Counted from the first letter of the stretch, positions 10,620 to 20,784 are shown. The stretch is 64,000 bases of DNA from Aradus depressus (GCA_963662175.1 OY759217.1:11844562-11908561), one strand, 5' to 3'. Notes: a model not told the origin generated them from the letters alone. Made by a program: numbers and translations.

Positions 10620-11315
10620 TTTTACTAAATGATTTCTTGGAGGCATATGCCAGCAGGCTTTTGACGTTGCCCTTATCATTAGGCAGTCTAAAAAAAGAAA
10701 CATCATTTAGTAAAATAGTCATAAAATTTTAAATGCTAAAATAAGTAAATACAAATATTAACTATGTGCGCTGAAAGGAATAAATATAAATAAATAAAAT
10801 CATTGAATGAGTAACATAAAATTAATCGTAATAAGACCTTTTCAAAAAATTCATTATTTAAATTTTATTTATTTACGACGGCTTAAGCGTCAATGGCCTA
10901 GAGACCTCCTTACCAGCATCAGTGAAAGTGATTAGTTACAAATGAGAGGAAATCAGTGACAAGGGAGTGTCACCACTGGGTGATTTCTCCCCTCTTGACA
11001 TTTTGACATTGCCATCATCTCTCTATTAGCACATTTGCTTGTTGTATTTATTTTTATACAGTTGTAAATATCTGTTTGTAAATAAAAAATATATATATAT
11101 TTATATTTATTTTATCAATTAAAAGAACTTTATAACTTTTTGCTAAATGATGATGTTAGTTTGAGGGCATCCTCGAAAGCCGGCTATCAGATAGTAATAA
11201 AATCTGTGAGAGGTCGAACTACATTTTTTATTTTGCAATCTGGGAAATAATCACTTCTTACTATATTACCTAGCCATTTTCACCTTAATACATTTTGTCC
11301 TATTTTAGAAACAAG
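10620..11315. repeat. G-family element with an internal H repeat
   Basis: The right part (GTGAGAGGTCGAACTACATT, GGGAAATAATCACTTCTTAC) matches the G element at 28.09-28.72 kb, and both carry a GCCGGCT(T/A)TC-like block with nearby TTATCA. Arms TTTTACTAAATGAT/ATCATTTAGTAAAA bracket 10619-10725. The insert at 10875-11035 is the H repeat also found at 20785-20925. Confidence 0.5.
10875..11035 (+). repeat. H-family repeat copy
   Basis: Shares, in inverse orientation with 20785-20925, AGACCTCCTTA, AGTGATTAGTTACAAAT, GTCACCACTGGGTGATTTCT and CTCTTGACATTTTGACATTG. Confidence 0.72.
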
Positions 11316-11744
11316 ATAATAAAGACATTTCTCAACAATTTTTTTATAAGAAAATACTCAAAATGAGACAAAAAAAAGTATGGAAATGAGATGAAGAGGG
11401 GTGGGGGTATAGGTCCCTCTGACTATGCCATTGGGAATTTCTGGTTATTGGGGAGTTAAGTGTCCGTTATCTGACTAATAGGCCTGGGAGCTGAGCAAGG
11501 GACAAAGAATAGAAAAAAGCACCGTTTCTATGAGGCTCTTCGAACCATGCCAAGAGCGATATTATAGGGACGTGACGGCATTCAGACGAGCTGCGGGCTG
11601 GCTGGTCACAATTCTCATAGCCCTCTAGGGGGAGGGGCTTTAAAATGATTTGTCACACATTAATATGATAGGTCCAGTGTTCATCCCCATCCTCTATTAA
11701 AGTATCAGCCAACTTCTGATGAAGTTATAATAATAACTTGTATT
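11316..11744. other. No recognisable feature
   Basis: Mixed sequence, purine-rich around 11385-11410. No ORF or family match. Confidence 0.45.
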
Positions 11745-11895
11745 ATAACTCAAGTATTGCAATTGTGTGAAAATCCGAGATCGAGTTATCAACGTGACAC
11801 ATTCCCAGATACAATGAAACATGTTTTGATCAATTTCGCGATGATGAATGTGTGAATATAATTGGAAATTTGTGAGCGCTCTAACTGGGAAACAA
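11745..11895 (+). repeat. D-family fragment
   Basis: GTGAAAATCCGAGATCGAGT and TTGTGAGCGCTCTAACTGGG match the D copy at 7.03 kb. Confidence 0.62.
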
Positions 11896-11924
11896 TTGAA
11901 GGGTTGAAAGCCATTCTTTAAATC

Positions 11925-12300
11925 AATGTTATTTTGGGCATATATTTTATGGAGATATAAGTAAATAAAAGTACCTCCTTTGCTCATCGATTTCACTGTT
12001 ATTTCACACCGGTTCACCACACCTTAAGCCTAAACACCTTTCTCACTCCTAGCCTGTCCACCTTCACATCTCATCTCTGATTTATCACCCCCACAACACA
12101 ACTTGAGACTGGTCCACGCTATTAAAAACAGCTGATCGTCGTCTTTTGTCCTTCATACATTGGTTGGTTTTAAAACAAAATGCGACTTCATATATTTATT
12201 CACTAATTTAGTTACTTCATTTCTAACAGCTGATTTTTTTTGTTTGTTTTTTATATCAATAAACATAATTAGTTTTATAATATATTATTAATATATAGTT
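11925..12300 (-). repeat. C-family copy
   Basis: Matches 17505-17830 (same orientation), 39475-40335 and 48480-49240. Landmarks on the plus strand: AAAGTACCTCCTTTGCTCAT, CCTTAAGCCTAAACACC, AAACAGCTGATCGTCGTC, TTTTAAAACAAAATGCGACT. A SINE A starts directly after it, as at 17.83 kb. Confidence 0.72.
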
Positions 12301-12302
12301 TG

Positions 12303-12515
12303 AGGGCCCCGGTAGCTCAGTGGTATGCGTGCTTGTCCTCTGAAGTCAGTTCGAAACCCGACCGAGGCCCTTAGTTTATTTTATCTGGAAGGTAGAATAA
12401 ACTTGAGCACGCCGTCCTTCGGATGGGACGTTAAGCGATGGTCCCGAGCCTGTACGGTGTCAGGTACTACTCGTTAAAGACCCCTGCCCTAGGTGAATAA
12501 AAATTTAGATTAGGC
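12303..12515 (+). repeat. SINE A copy, 3' truncated
   Basis: Head GGTAGCTCAGTGGTATGCGT, then a damaged box B region. The body runs to AAATTTAGATTAGGCA and then breaks off. It shares variants (GTACTACTCG, ACGGTGTC, TTAGATTAGG) with the copy at 17.83 kb. Confidence 0.85.
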
Positions 12516-12775
12516 AGGAAATAATCTATAATAAGGTTAAATAACCCTGACGGTGATAAATAGATGCATTCCTCACCTGGCCTAGCATAAAACCCCTAAA
12601 AGCATTCACCCTACAACATAGTTGTGTATCTGGAGTGGTGCCAATGACAATGATACAGTTAGACTGATAAGAATGGAAAGAGGAGAAATCTATGACCAAG
12701 GTTGGCAATATGGAACACCTTCAGTCTAGTCAGTGGATAATAAAATCGTCGCGGCAATATATTTCCCTAAAACGA

Positions 12776-12960
12776 ATTAGTTAAGTTTTCGCTCTCCCTC
12801 TAAAACCAATCGTTCAATCGCTAAAAAATAATAGTTGACTAAGGAACCAGATCTCCCTTCTTCTCTTTGGCCGATTTCGCGAAAAATGACTAGATGTTAT
12901 CCTTATGGATGTTTGAATTTACATATAAAATTTCGTGTCGATATATATTCATTACCTCAG
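12776..12960 (-). repeat. J-family fragment
   Basis: Starts in the distal part of J (ATTAGTTAAGTTTTCGCTCT, AAAACCAATCGTTCAATCG) and continues to TTACATATAAAATTTCGTGT. Confidence 0.65.
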
Positions 12961-12964
12961 TCGA

Positions 12965-13160
12965 CCCCTCTGAATTATCCCCGAAATCGACCAAAGGGTA
13001 GGTGGGAGCAGAGGAGGGACTCGACTCAAAAATCCAAATAACCAATGATGTATGGACTACAAATGTATGGACACAAAAGTTAGTACGACTCGGAAGCCCT
13101 TATGTAAGACAAGTATTGTTTTTTAGCCCGAAGGGTCGATTGCGGTAACTGAATAAAGGG
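12965..13160 (+). repeat. J-family fragment, converging on the previous one
   Basis: Plus-orientation pieces: CCCCGAAATCGACCAAAGGG, GGACTCGACTCAAAAATCC, CCCTTATGTAAGACAAGTAT. Two J pieces of opposite orientation meet near 12962. Confidence 0.58.
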
Positions 13161-13616
13161 AGGGTTACTTAGAGACAGAAATTGAGATTTAAAGAGTAAA
13201 ATAATTCCGGGCAACACCAGGTAACCTGCTAGTTGCAAAATAATAATCGTTAAGGAAAGTAATAATAATTATTATTGACGTAAGTAATTGCACTGGCTGC
13301 TTTTGGTTCATTCGCCAGATTAAATAAAGCTATTAAACTTAACAATTGACTGAAAATAATTTTAATTAATGTTTAAATATTAAAGAACAGTTAACTTAAC
13401 TGTTGAATGAAACAATCAAGCACAAGAAGTTTAATAGCTCCTCCTCTGTAATAGCGGTTTTAATCAATAACCAACTGAGCTGAGTGAAGAAAACTGACTT
13501 CAGCTGCATCTTGTCTAAAACATTTCTATGGCTGGAGGCGATATGATCTGATATGCGTATATAGCACAACAATAATAATATCAAACCTTAGACTACTCTA
13601 ACACAATTGCACAAGG

Positions 13617-14277
13617 TTCCTGGTTTATTCCGACTCTCTTAGTGCAATACACTCACATAGGGACAAATACTCTGGCGGATCCCATGGTGCACCTCAACTT
13701 GAGGAAGCTAAAATCGCTACAAAACCTTGGAAAAGACATAGTCTTCGCCTGGATCCCAGGGCATGTAGGAATCGAGCTGGTGAACCGAGCCGCCAAGGAA
13801 GCTACAGCTGGCTGTGCCAACAGAGACCATACCAGCCCGTCCTGCAGACATCAAAAGCAAGCACTCAAATTGCCCATCAAACATAAATGAAAAAAGCAAT
13901 GGGAGGAATGCAATACGTTTCTGAGGTCGGTTAAACCTCGAGTCGACACTGCTGATGTGACGTCCTTCTCCAGAAAAGAAAGAATAATCATGACAAGGCT
14001 AAGAATCGGACACACTTGGCTAACTCATGTCCACATTTTGTTGCGAAGACGCCCACCGAGATGTCCACTATTCAAGGAAGATCTTACTGTCTTCCACATA
14101 TTAGAATCCTGTGAAGTTCTCAAACCTTACAGAGAAAGAGATGAATTGCCTCACGACTCTCGAACAGTGCTGAAAGATGGCTCGGCCTACACATCCCACT
14201 CTCGAAGAAATAGTAACCACATTACCACAAGAACGGAGGTGCGGTGGACAGGATGCTCCCCCCACTCTGGGCGTTAA
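13617..14277 (+). pseudogene. Non-LTR retrotransposon 3' end (RNase H and zinc-knuckle tail)
   Basis: A decayed C-terminus of a Jockey/I-like ORF2. SDSLSA (from about 13633, one frame) is the RNase H second-Asp motif. After a frameshift, VFAWIPGHVGIELVNRAAKE (about 13741-13800) is the RNase H C-terminal block. The frame then meets one in-frame TGA at 13888-13890. It resumes with TRLRIGHTWLTHVHILLRR, PPRCPLFKEDLTVFHILESC, the typical knuckle-like tail. The knuckle is degenerate (Cys-Pro-Leu-Phe in place of CPLC). Reverse transcriptase is missing, so it is 5'-truncated and dead. Confidence 0.85.
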
Positions 14278-14308
14278 GAGATGGTCCCGGGACGTACGAT
14301 GGCAGGTA
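14268..14308 (+). repeat. SINE A core fragment at the end of the retroelement
   Basis: GGGCGTTAAGAGATGGTCCC, GGGACGTACGATGGCAGGTAC resembles the centre of SINE A. Both ends are missing. Confidence 0.55.
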
Positions 14309-14975
14309 CCAAAAATAACATGGAAGCGGATATTTAGAGAAGAGGAGTTCCATAAAAGAAATCAGGAAGAGCGCGTGCACCCCTTCATACAGGCAGACCC
14401 ACAATACATCTTTGATGAAGTTGCCAATGTTTGGACAGCCCAATGGTTATTGTCCTCTATGACAGATTGGCTAGGCCTCACTTCTCTCGTCATTTTGCGG
14501 ATCTCTTCACGCTCATTGCCATGTTACTTCCAAGTCACCCATCTCATCACACACTCAATGATAACAATAAAGAGACAATTTCTCTTTTCTTTATACAAAA
14601 TTGGCCTATGGAAATGTCATGGGAACTTTATTATTCAAAGTGTAATTATTACTAGCTCGTAACAATTTTGATGATACCTGTTATGAAATATCACAGGTAT
14701 GTTTAATGGTCAATAAAAAAATTGTATAAATATTCACCGAGAAAAAAATCTATAAATTAAAGCTTTGTTTGCACATTGTCGATAAGATTTTTTGTTTGGT
14801 CAGAAATCCACTTCATGTTTTGTAGAAACCTTAGAGATCATCAGTTACATTTCTGTATGTATGTTTGTTTGAGATTCACGGCTAAACGTATATTCACAAA
14901 ATTTACAAAAACCTTCAGGGATGGCGTTAGAAGACTTAGAATATAGACTACGTGGCATCTCAAAATTTGAAAGGG
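14309..14975. other. Unassigned; possible 3' UTR of the retroelement
   Basis: Overlapping ORFs in two plus-strand frames (to about 14660), no recognisable domain. It could be retroelement 3' sequence or unrelated. Confidence 0.35.
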
Positions 14976-15013
14976 GAGGGAGGGGGCGGGGGGGGGGGGG
15001 GGGGGGGGGGGGG
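14976..15013. repeat. Poly-G tract
   Basis: G-rich lead (GGGAGGGAGGGGGCGGG) running into an unbroken G run of about 26 that ends at 15013. Confidence 0.9.
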
Positions 15014-15264
15014 TAGGCTCAAATGTAAAATGAGTGGTAGCTGTAATGAGTGGTAGCTGTAATGGTTGATCGTACATTCTACATTCCACGACACTTGACG
15101 GCTATTTCAAGGATAAAAATTGATAAACAAAAATTAAAATTACTGCGGATAAATCTACAGATAAAATTGAAATTCAGTTGAAAGGAGTTAGAGGGAATAC
15201 TCGATTCAAAAATAGAATATTTCAAAAAATGGTAAAGAAAAAGTTGGTGAATCATTGAATATGT

Positions 15265-15830
15265 ACCTACTTCCCCAGCCCGATTTAATCAATTACTTTC
15301 CACAATCAATCTTGGCTTATATAGTTCCTTTGGAATACTCATACTGAATGTTGCATTGGGGAGCCATGGTGGCCGTGCGGGCTAGAGCGTAGAGCTTTGG
15401 TCGCATGGTCTCACCATGGTTTGCGGGTTCGAATCCTGTCCGAGAGTAAGTTTTATTTCGTAGATAGAACTCTCTCCCGGGGCCATGGATGTCGTAAATA
15501 ACTAGTAAATAACACAGTGACATGGCTAATATGCATCGTACATAAGGCAAAAAAAAAAAAAAAATGTTACATTGATACATTCATTACATCGGTAGGTAGA
15601 TACGTTTTTGATTCTATCCCCCTTCTTCGACCTTCTTTTGTCTTAGGCTTAATTCGCGAAAAATTAATAGTTGTCGTCCTTATGTGGTTTTGGATGTAAA
15701 TAAAAAATTTCATATATATAAATCCGGCAGTAATTGAGGTTTTTGAGCTGAACCCCACTCTGATTTCCCCCTTCCCTACGGCCCATGCCGCAGAAGATTA
15801 GGTGACGACCTAATCAAAAATATCTACAAA
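15265..15830 (-). repeat. J-family copy split by a SINE B
   Basis: Minus-orientation J: CTTCCCCAGCCCGATTTAAT at 15270, up to GGAATACTCATACTGAATG. It resumes after the SINE with ACATTGATACATTCATTACA and later CGCGAAAAATTAATAGTTGT. Confidence 0.72.
15358..15563 (+). repeat. SINE B copy inserted in a J repeat
   Basis: Head GCCATGGTGGCCGTGCGGGC, box B GGGTTCGAATCCTG, GGGGCCATGGATGTCG block and a 15-A tail. Flanks ATGTTGCATT (15348-15357) and ATGTTACATT (15564-15573) are a 10-bp duplication with one mismatch. The J sequence is contiguous across the insertion. Confidence 0.92.
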
Positions 15831-15837
15831 TAAATGT

Positions 15838-15985
15838 TGCAAAGAAATCTGCAAGGCATTTTATATGTGCGGTATACGAGATATATGCCGAAAACTGTCT
15901 TAAAATTGCGGCTCAATACCATTATATATATTTGCTTGGTTTACGCAAAAAAAAAGTTGTATCTATCAAAATGACCTCAGAATCA
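15838..15985 (+). repeat. D-family fragment
   Basis: ATATATGCCGAAAACTGTCT, GCTTGGTTTACGCAAAA and TATCTATCAAAA correspond to the distal half of D. Confidence 0.55.
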
Positions 15986-16151
15986 AATAGGAATAATACA
16001 ACTAATGTTACCAAAAAATGTACAATAGATTTCCATAGGTAATATCACAAAGTATCTAATGTTAAATTGTAACGTATGGTAAAGAATTAAAAAATATGTT
16101 TTTGTTATTGGGACTTTTTTAAAAAAAAAGGATTAAGAACAAAGAAAAAGT

Positions 16152-16385
16152 ATATATCTGATGTGGCCAAAACAGGACGCTCTTATACCAACCACGTTTT
16201 TACAGATAACTCTCCCTCCATCACTCCCCTTACAAATTCATTTGAAACTGGATATAAAAAAATCACTCTCAGAATTACGATGCTTATTTGAAATGAATTT
16301 GAGAGAGGTGGCAGAGGAGATTGATTTGTGAAAATTTGGTTGATACAAAGAAAGTACTGTTATTTTTCTAAATATTGTATAGTAT
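16152..16385. mobile_element. E-family short inverted-repeat element
   Basis: Left end ATATCTGATGTGGCCAAAAC, then CTTATACCAACCACGT. Right end TTGGTTGATACAAAGAAAGT, then ACTGTTATTTTTC, inverse-complementary with decay. Related to 31.57 kb, with shared GAAATGAATTTGAGAG. Confidence 0.6.
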
Positions 16386-16430
16386 TTATCGGAGCGCTTT
16401 CTAACGATATGCCCTCTTATGCCCCCGCAG

Positions 16431-16549
16431 GAATCGATGACTGTGAAAGATCGGACTGCGGTCACGGCACACTCCTAACTGTGATCCCGGTGTCAACGTC
16501 CTCCCCCGTGTCTCGTACATATCAATGTCTCCTTACTTCCTCTCCTTAG
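16431..16549 (+). CDS. Candidate EGF-like exon of a host gene
   Basis: A good splice acceptor, branch-like CTAAC (16401) and CCCTCTTATGCCCCCGCAG ending at 16430, precedes a frame reading GIDDCERSDCGHGTLLTVIP. The I-D-D-C-x4-C-G-H-G-T spacing matches the start of a calcium-binding EGF module (consensus D-I-D-E-C-x-n-C-x-n-G-T). The acceptor is phase 1, as is usual for EGF exons. The later cysteines are missing in this frame; NCDPGVNV appears in another frame, suggesting a frameshift (pseudo-exon) or a different fold. It stops at 16547-16549 and no good donor is seen. Confidence 0.35.
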
Positions 16550-16665
16550 GACAGTTTTGCATTAGAAGTACAACATGGATGTCAATGGTTTTTTTTACAG
16601 ATATTATTTACTACCTACTGCCCCCACGAAATGATTAACTTTATAACATATATAAAGATGGTAGA

Positions 16666-16975
16666 GCGCCAGTAGCTCAGATGTAGCATGCTAGTCTACT
16701 GAGCTCAAGATCGCGGGTTCGAAACCCGGCCGAGCCATTTAGTTTATTTTATCTCTAATAAACCTAAGCACATCGTCGTTCGGATGAGATGTTAAGCGAT
16801 GATTCCGAGAGTGTACGATGTTAGGTACATGTTAAAGACCCCTTTCCCTAGAAGAATAAAAATTTAGGGTAGGCACAATTTAGAATTCCCATAGAAGAGT
16901 TGGACTCATGTCCACCAGAGTGACGAAAGAGCTCTTTGGTAGTAGGTGCTATGAGCTTGTACTCATAATACTTGT
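16666..16975 (+). repeat. SINE A copy
   Basis: Head GCGCCAGTAGCTCAGATGTA, box B CGGGTTCGAAACCCGGCCGA and full body to GTACTCATAATA. The GAGCGCTC motif is slightly altered. Immediately upstream is short AT-rich DNA. Confidence 0.85.
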
Positions 16976-17092
16976 ACTCCAATTATTTTTTAATTGTACG
17001 TGTTTAATGACCCTGCCAGTCCAAAAGAAAACTTGACAAATTCAAAACCAGATACTGAGCTCAAGATCGCGAGTACGATGTCAGGTACTCAC

Positions 17093-17215
17093 ATCATCTC
17101 AAAAACTCCAATAACTTCCGATGTAATGAATGTATCGAAACGAAATTTAGTATGAGGATTCAGAAGTCTAAATCTTAAGAGATTTTGGTTAAACGGACTG
17201 ATTGATTTAAAACTT
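17093..17215 (+). repeat. J-family fragment
   Basis: CCAATAACTTCCGATGTAAT, GAATGTATCGAAACGAAATT, TAGTATGAGGATTCAGAAGT and AACGGACTGATTG. Just upstream (17055-17090) is a scrap of SINE A. Confidence 0.68.
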
Positions 17216-17504
17216 CAAATTTAGATTTGTCCACACCAGAGCATGCCATTTAAATGATGTGTCACACTCTTCCAACCATAATCGGTAAAAGCTGTTGATT
17301 TGAACTAAAGTATGACGATTAACAGATTCACATTCAGTCGACTGGCAGAAGAGTAGTTTCCATTTTTTTGCATGAATGCAATTGTGAATATTTTTTTCTT
17401 AAATAACTTCATTACATGTGTAGAAAGTAACAAAATAAATAAATAAATGAAACCTTCATTATAAAAAACATTTTACACATACATTTATGACACTGAATAA
17501 ATCG

Positions 17505-17830
17505 ATTAGCAAAGTGTCGTCTTAATCGTAATTTCATACATCGCTGGAGAATTGGTTATTTTCACTCCTACATGGTTCACTACCTTAAGCCTAAAAACAA
17601 CTCTCTCTCTAGACTGTCCATTTCCACATCTCACCTTAGACTGTCTCACACTATTTAAAACGGCTGATCGTCGTATTTTGTTCTCCATTCATTGGTGGTT
17701 CACATTTCGTTTTAAAACAAAATGCGACTAGCCCATTTTTAAGTCTATTTAAGTTACCTACTTCACTCCTAACAGCTGTTTTCATACAAATAATAATTGA
17801 TTTTATAATATATTAATAATCTTAATCTGA
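17505..17830 (-). repeat. C-family copy
   Basis: Shares TACCTTAAGCCTAAAAAC, ACGGCTGATCGTCGTATTTT, GTTTTAAAACAAAATGCGAC and TAACAGCTGTTTT with 11.9 kb. The minus-strand frame includes VFRLKVVNHVGVKITN, comparable to VFRLKCNELNISELTVK in the 48.9 kb copy. Confidence 0.72.
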
Positions 17831-17831
17831 A

Positions 17832-18172
17832 GGGCGCCGGTAGCTCAGTGGTATGCGTGCTTGTCTTCTGAGCTCAAGAACGTGGGTTCGAAACCCGACC
17901 GAGGGCCTTAGTTTATTTTATCTGAGAGGTAAAATAAACTTGAGCACGCCGTCCTTCGGATGGGACGTTAAGCGATGGTCCCGAGCCTGTACGGTGTCAG
18001 GTACTACTCGTTAAAGACCCCTGCCCTAGGTGAATAAAAATTTAGATTAGGCAACATTTAGGACTGTACTACTGTAGAGTCATGTCCACCAGAGTGACGA
18101 AAGATCTGGTAGTGGGCGATATGACCTCGTAGTTAAAGCCCGGGCATGAGTCATAAAACCTAACCTAACTTA
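17832..18172 (+). repeat. SINE A copy, near full length
   Basis: GGGCGCCGGTAGCTCAGTGG, box B GTGGGTTCGAAACCCGACCG, body, then CCCGGGCATGAGTCATAAAA. It follows a C repeat exactly as at 12.3 kb and shares that copy's diagnostic variants. Confidence 0.92.
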
Positions 18173-18319
18173 ATCTGAATCTGTGTAATTTTTTTTTACA
18201 TCACAGTGGCCATATAAGAACGACACCTATTAATTTTTAGGAAAATTGTACGAATGGAAGGGGAAGAGGATCATTGGAAGGACTTGAAGCAATGATTATA
18301 AACAGTATTAGGTGAATTA

Positions 18320-18680
18320 CCGGCAATGTACTTCCCCGGCTCGAATTAATCAATCAGGTTTTCGCTCTTCCTCCAAAATGAATCGACAGTTTGGGCTAAG
18401 AACCAATAACTGCCTTACATAGGGGCTCTTAGTCATGGACTATATAAAATCCTTAAACACTTCTAGTTTTGTGTTCCCCTGTTCCTTCGGTCGATTTGTC
18501 TGAAAAACTATAAGAGTCGTCCATATGGGATTCTGGATACACATACAAAATTTCGTATGGATACATTCATTCTATCGGGAGTTATCATGTTCACGGACAG
18601 GACTAGAGCAAGGAATTCAGGAGAAAACTCAACAACGAATTTCTAACCAATTATTTTTATTTATATCGATTAAAATTCGA
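18320..18680 (-). repeat. J-family copy
   Basis: Minus orientation: CAATGTACTTCCCCGGCTCG, AATCAATCAGGTTTTCGCTC, CGATTTGTCTGAAAAACTAT, CATACAAAATTTCGTATGGA, CATTCATTCTATCGGGAGTT and CAATTATTTTTATTTATATC. Confidence 0.75.
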
Positions 18681-18708
18681 TAAAAAGCATTGAGTTAAGT
18701 CAAAGAAA

Positions 18709-18989
18709 ATGTTCAATATGAAGATCAATATATATATTTTACTCTTAGGTACCTTATCCAAATCGAAAGTCGGAGGGGGACTATTCCTTGAGGGGAACGT
18801 GCCAGTTGAGTACGCAGATGACATTCCAAGGAACGCTTTGGGACGAACCCAAGTAGAACACTCTTACCCAGAGTCACTTCAAACAGATTTCTCCACAAGA
18901 AAGGAGTACACTCAATGAAAGTTCAGATCCGATACAAAGGAGAAAAAATCATTGACTTAGGCCAAGCTGTAACACCTATAGTCCAACAT
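18709..18989 (+). CDS. Candidate coding segment, unknown product
   Basis: The frame from ATG 18709 continues to 18918 with protein-like residues (KVGGGLFLEGNVPVEYADDI then PRNALGRTQVEHSYPESLQT). An acceptor-like TATATTTTACTCTTAG ends at 18750, so an exon may begin there. An overlapping frame starts at 18915 (MKVQIRYKGEKIIDLGQAVT) and runs into a J repeat from about 18990. This could be a host exon plus frameshift or an unidentified retroelement. No family is recognised. Confidence 0.3.
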
Positions 18990-19170
18990 CTTACTTCACC
19001 AGTTGCACGAGGTATGAGGGAAATCATTAAATCGGTCAGCGGTTCAATGTTGAGTTTTCAGGAAATTTCATCTTTTTCAACCCCTGATTCCAAAAATTAA
19101 AAAAAAAAAATCCTGTCTGTGTGTGAGCGTATATCGCTGATTCTAAAAAAAAACTCGAAATTTATGTCTT
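18990..19170 (+). repeat. J-family copy, cap end
   Basis: ACTTCACCAGTTGCACGAGG is a diverged cap. It is followed by AAATCGGTCAGCGGTTCAAT, GTTGAGTTTTCAGGAAATTT, CCCCTGATTCCAAAAATTAA. Confidence 0.7.
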
Positions 19171-19660
19171 TGATGATTCTTGTTAAACGGAATCGTAAGT
19201 TATTATCAAGTTAATTTTTTTTACGAAACTACATCACTAGGCGTACCAAATTATGAAACAAATTTATCTCTTTTATCATAAATAAAAAATATATGTTTAA
19301 GTAATGATGACCCTAAAAATCAGTTAACAGGATAATTGGAGCACTTTTGAATTATATTGAACGCAGCTTTATTGTTTTCAGAAGTTGGCAATATTGATTT
19401 TAAAAATATGGCAGACCAGAGTGTGAGTGATGAGATTTTTTGTTAAAGCTATTTTAAAGGAAAACAGTTTTCAAGATTTACATTTTCGGCTGTCATTTCC
19501 TCACACCGTGTTGTAAAAAGGTGAGCGCTTATTTATATACTTATTATGATATATTTGTTTGTGTTTCTAGCAGTAATAATGTATCGTGAAATCGCCTGAA
19601 AAAGTTTACTATTATGTTTTATACTTTTGCGCAATAATGTTTCATTTCGTCATTCCGTCA
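19171..19660. other. Unassigned, with isolated splice-like sites
   Basis: An acceptor-like TTTATTGTTTTCAG ends at about 19381, with ATGGCAGACCAGAGTGTGAG after it. A donor-like AAAAAGGTGAGCG lies at about 19517. No frame is open between them, so this is noted only. Confidence 0.25.
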
Positions 19661-19663
19661 CCT

Positions 19664-19925
19664 ACAAATTTCCTATTTTCTTTGAGAATCAGCCCATATA
19701 TGTCTGTCAACACGATAACCACCGATAGAATACGAAATTATACAGGTGTATCCAGAACCCCATAAGTAACGACGACACCTATTAATTTTCAGCCGAGTTG
19801 GCAAAAGGAAATGGGGCATCAAAAACTCTAATAACTGCTGATGTAATGAATGTATCGGCACGACATTTTGTACGAAGATTCACAATTCCGTGACTGATAA
19901 ACCCAAAGAGAAACAAGCAAATCGG
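19664..19925 (+). repeat. J-family copy
   Basis: GTCTGTCAACACGATAACCA, TGTATCCAGAACCCCATAAG, ATTTTCAGCCGAGTTGGCAA, AACTGCTGATGTAATGAATG and TATCGGCACGACATTTTGTA. Confidence 0.75.
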
Positions 19926-20317
19926 TGGATTAGCTTCAGATGGAGAATGGAAATTTAGTATATTAATTCGGAGTAGATTGCCGTGGATTCAATTGTATCG
20001 TAACTCGACGAACTCTCAGTGCGGACCTGCCGAGGGTGTGCAGGATGGCTACAGTGCCGATGAAAGGCCACTCGTCGCCCTGGTAGTTAGAGCCCAGGAC
20101 AACAATAGGATGCTATTTGCACAGCTTCACAGCAGGGAGGAATGTTAACGAAGCTGGCCTAGCACTATAGATATAGCTTGCTACAAGAGACCTGGGGAGG
20201 TACAATGGACCAGGCTACAATGAAGCTCACGGTTCATCAACATCTTCAACAAGAGGGGCGCTAACAGTCAAACTGGCATGCTTCTCTCTAATAAATATAC
20301 AAAGCCATAGAAAAAAA
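19926..20317. other. GC-richer unassigned segment with SINE A scrap
   Basis: A frame is open to TAA 20146 (QCGPAEGVQDGYSADERPLV). TGGTAGTTAGAGCCCAGG (about 20081) looks like the SINE A 3' part, so the frame is probably chance. Confidence 0.3.
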
Positions 20318-20395
20318 AAATAGTCGGTGAATCGCTGGCAATGTAGTTCCCCAGAACGAATTTATCAAGCAGTTAAAGACAGACAGGACATTTCT
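20318..20395 (-). repeat. J-family end after a poly-A run
   Basis: AAAAAAAAAATAGTCGGTGA, ATCGCTGGCAATGTAGTTCC, CCAGAACGAATTTATCAAGC: the J distal terminus in minus orientation directly after an A run. Confidence 0.75.
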
Positions 20396-20610
20396 TCCGC
20401 AGTTATACGAAGTATAAGGAAGTAATGTAATTCGATGCTGAGTTTTCAATGGAATTTCATGTTGCCCGTCCTGATTCCAAAAATTAGTAAATAAATTATA
20501 TGTGTCTGTGAACACGATAACTTCCAATAGTACACACCTATCAACTCGAAATTTTATAAGAGTATCCATACGGACAACAGTTATTTAATTTTCAAATCTG
20601 TCAAAAAAAG
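20396..20610 (+). repeat. J-family cap end, back-to-back with the previous piece
   Basis: CTTCCGCAGTTATACGAAGT, ATAAGGAAGTAATGTAATTC, GATGCTGAGTTTTCAATGG, then CTGTGAACACGATAACTTCC. Confidence 0.75.
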
Positions 20611-20784
20611 GAGATTAGGTGGGGTTTACCACAAAAAAGTCTCACAAATTTGTCATTTTTGAAATTAGGAGATAGGAAAACATACCTGGGGAAGTAAAAA
20701 ATTCGCAAAACATTATTTTCTGTACCCCAAAAGAAGTTGTTTAACTATCTTTATATACTCAATGGACTTAGAATAATAAGTGCA

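Noticed and set aside
15317..15580. Repeated ORF 'PGREFYLRNKT...' at 15.4 and 57.5 kb
   Set aside because: It is the reverse translation of SINE B.
20010..20148. Frame with QCGPAEGVQDGYSADERPLV as an exon
   Set aside because: Its later part overlaps SINE A 3' sequence, and no splice site is convincing.
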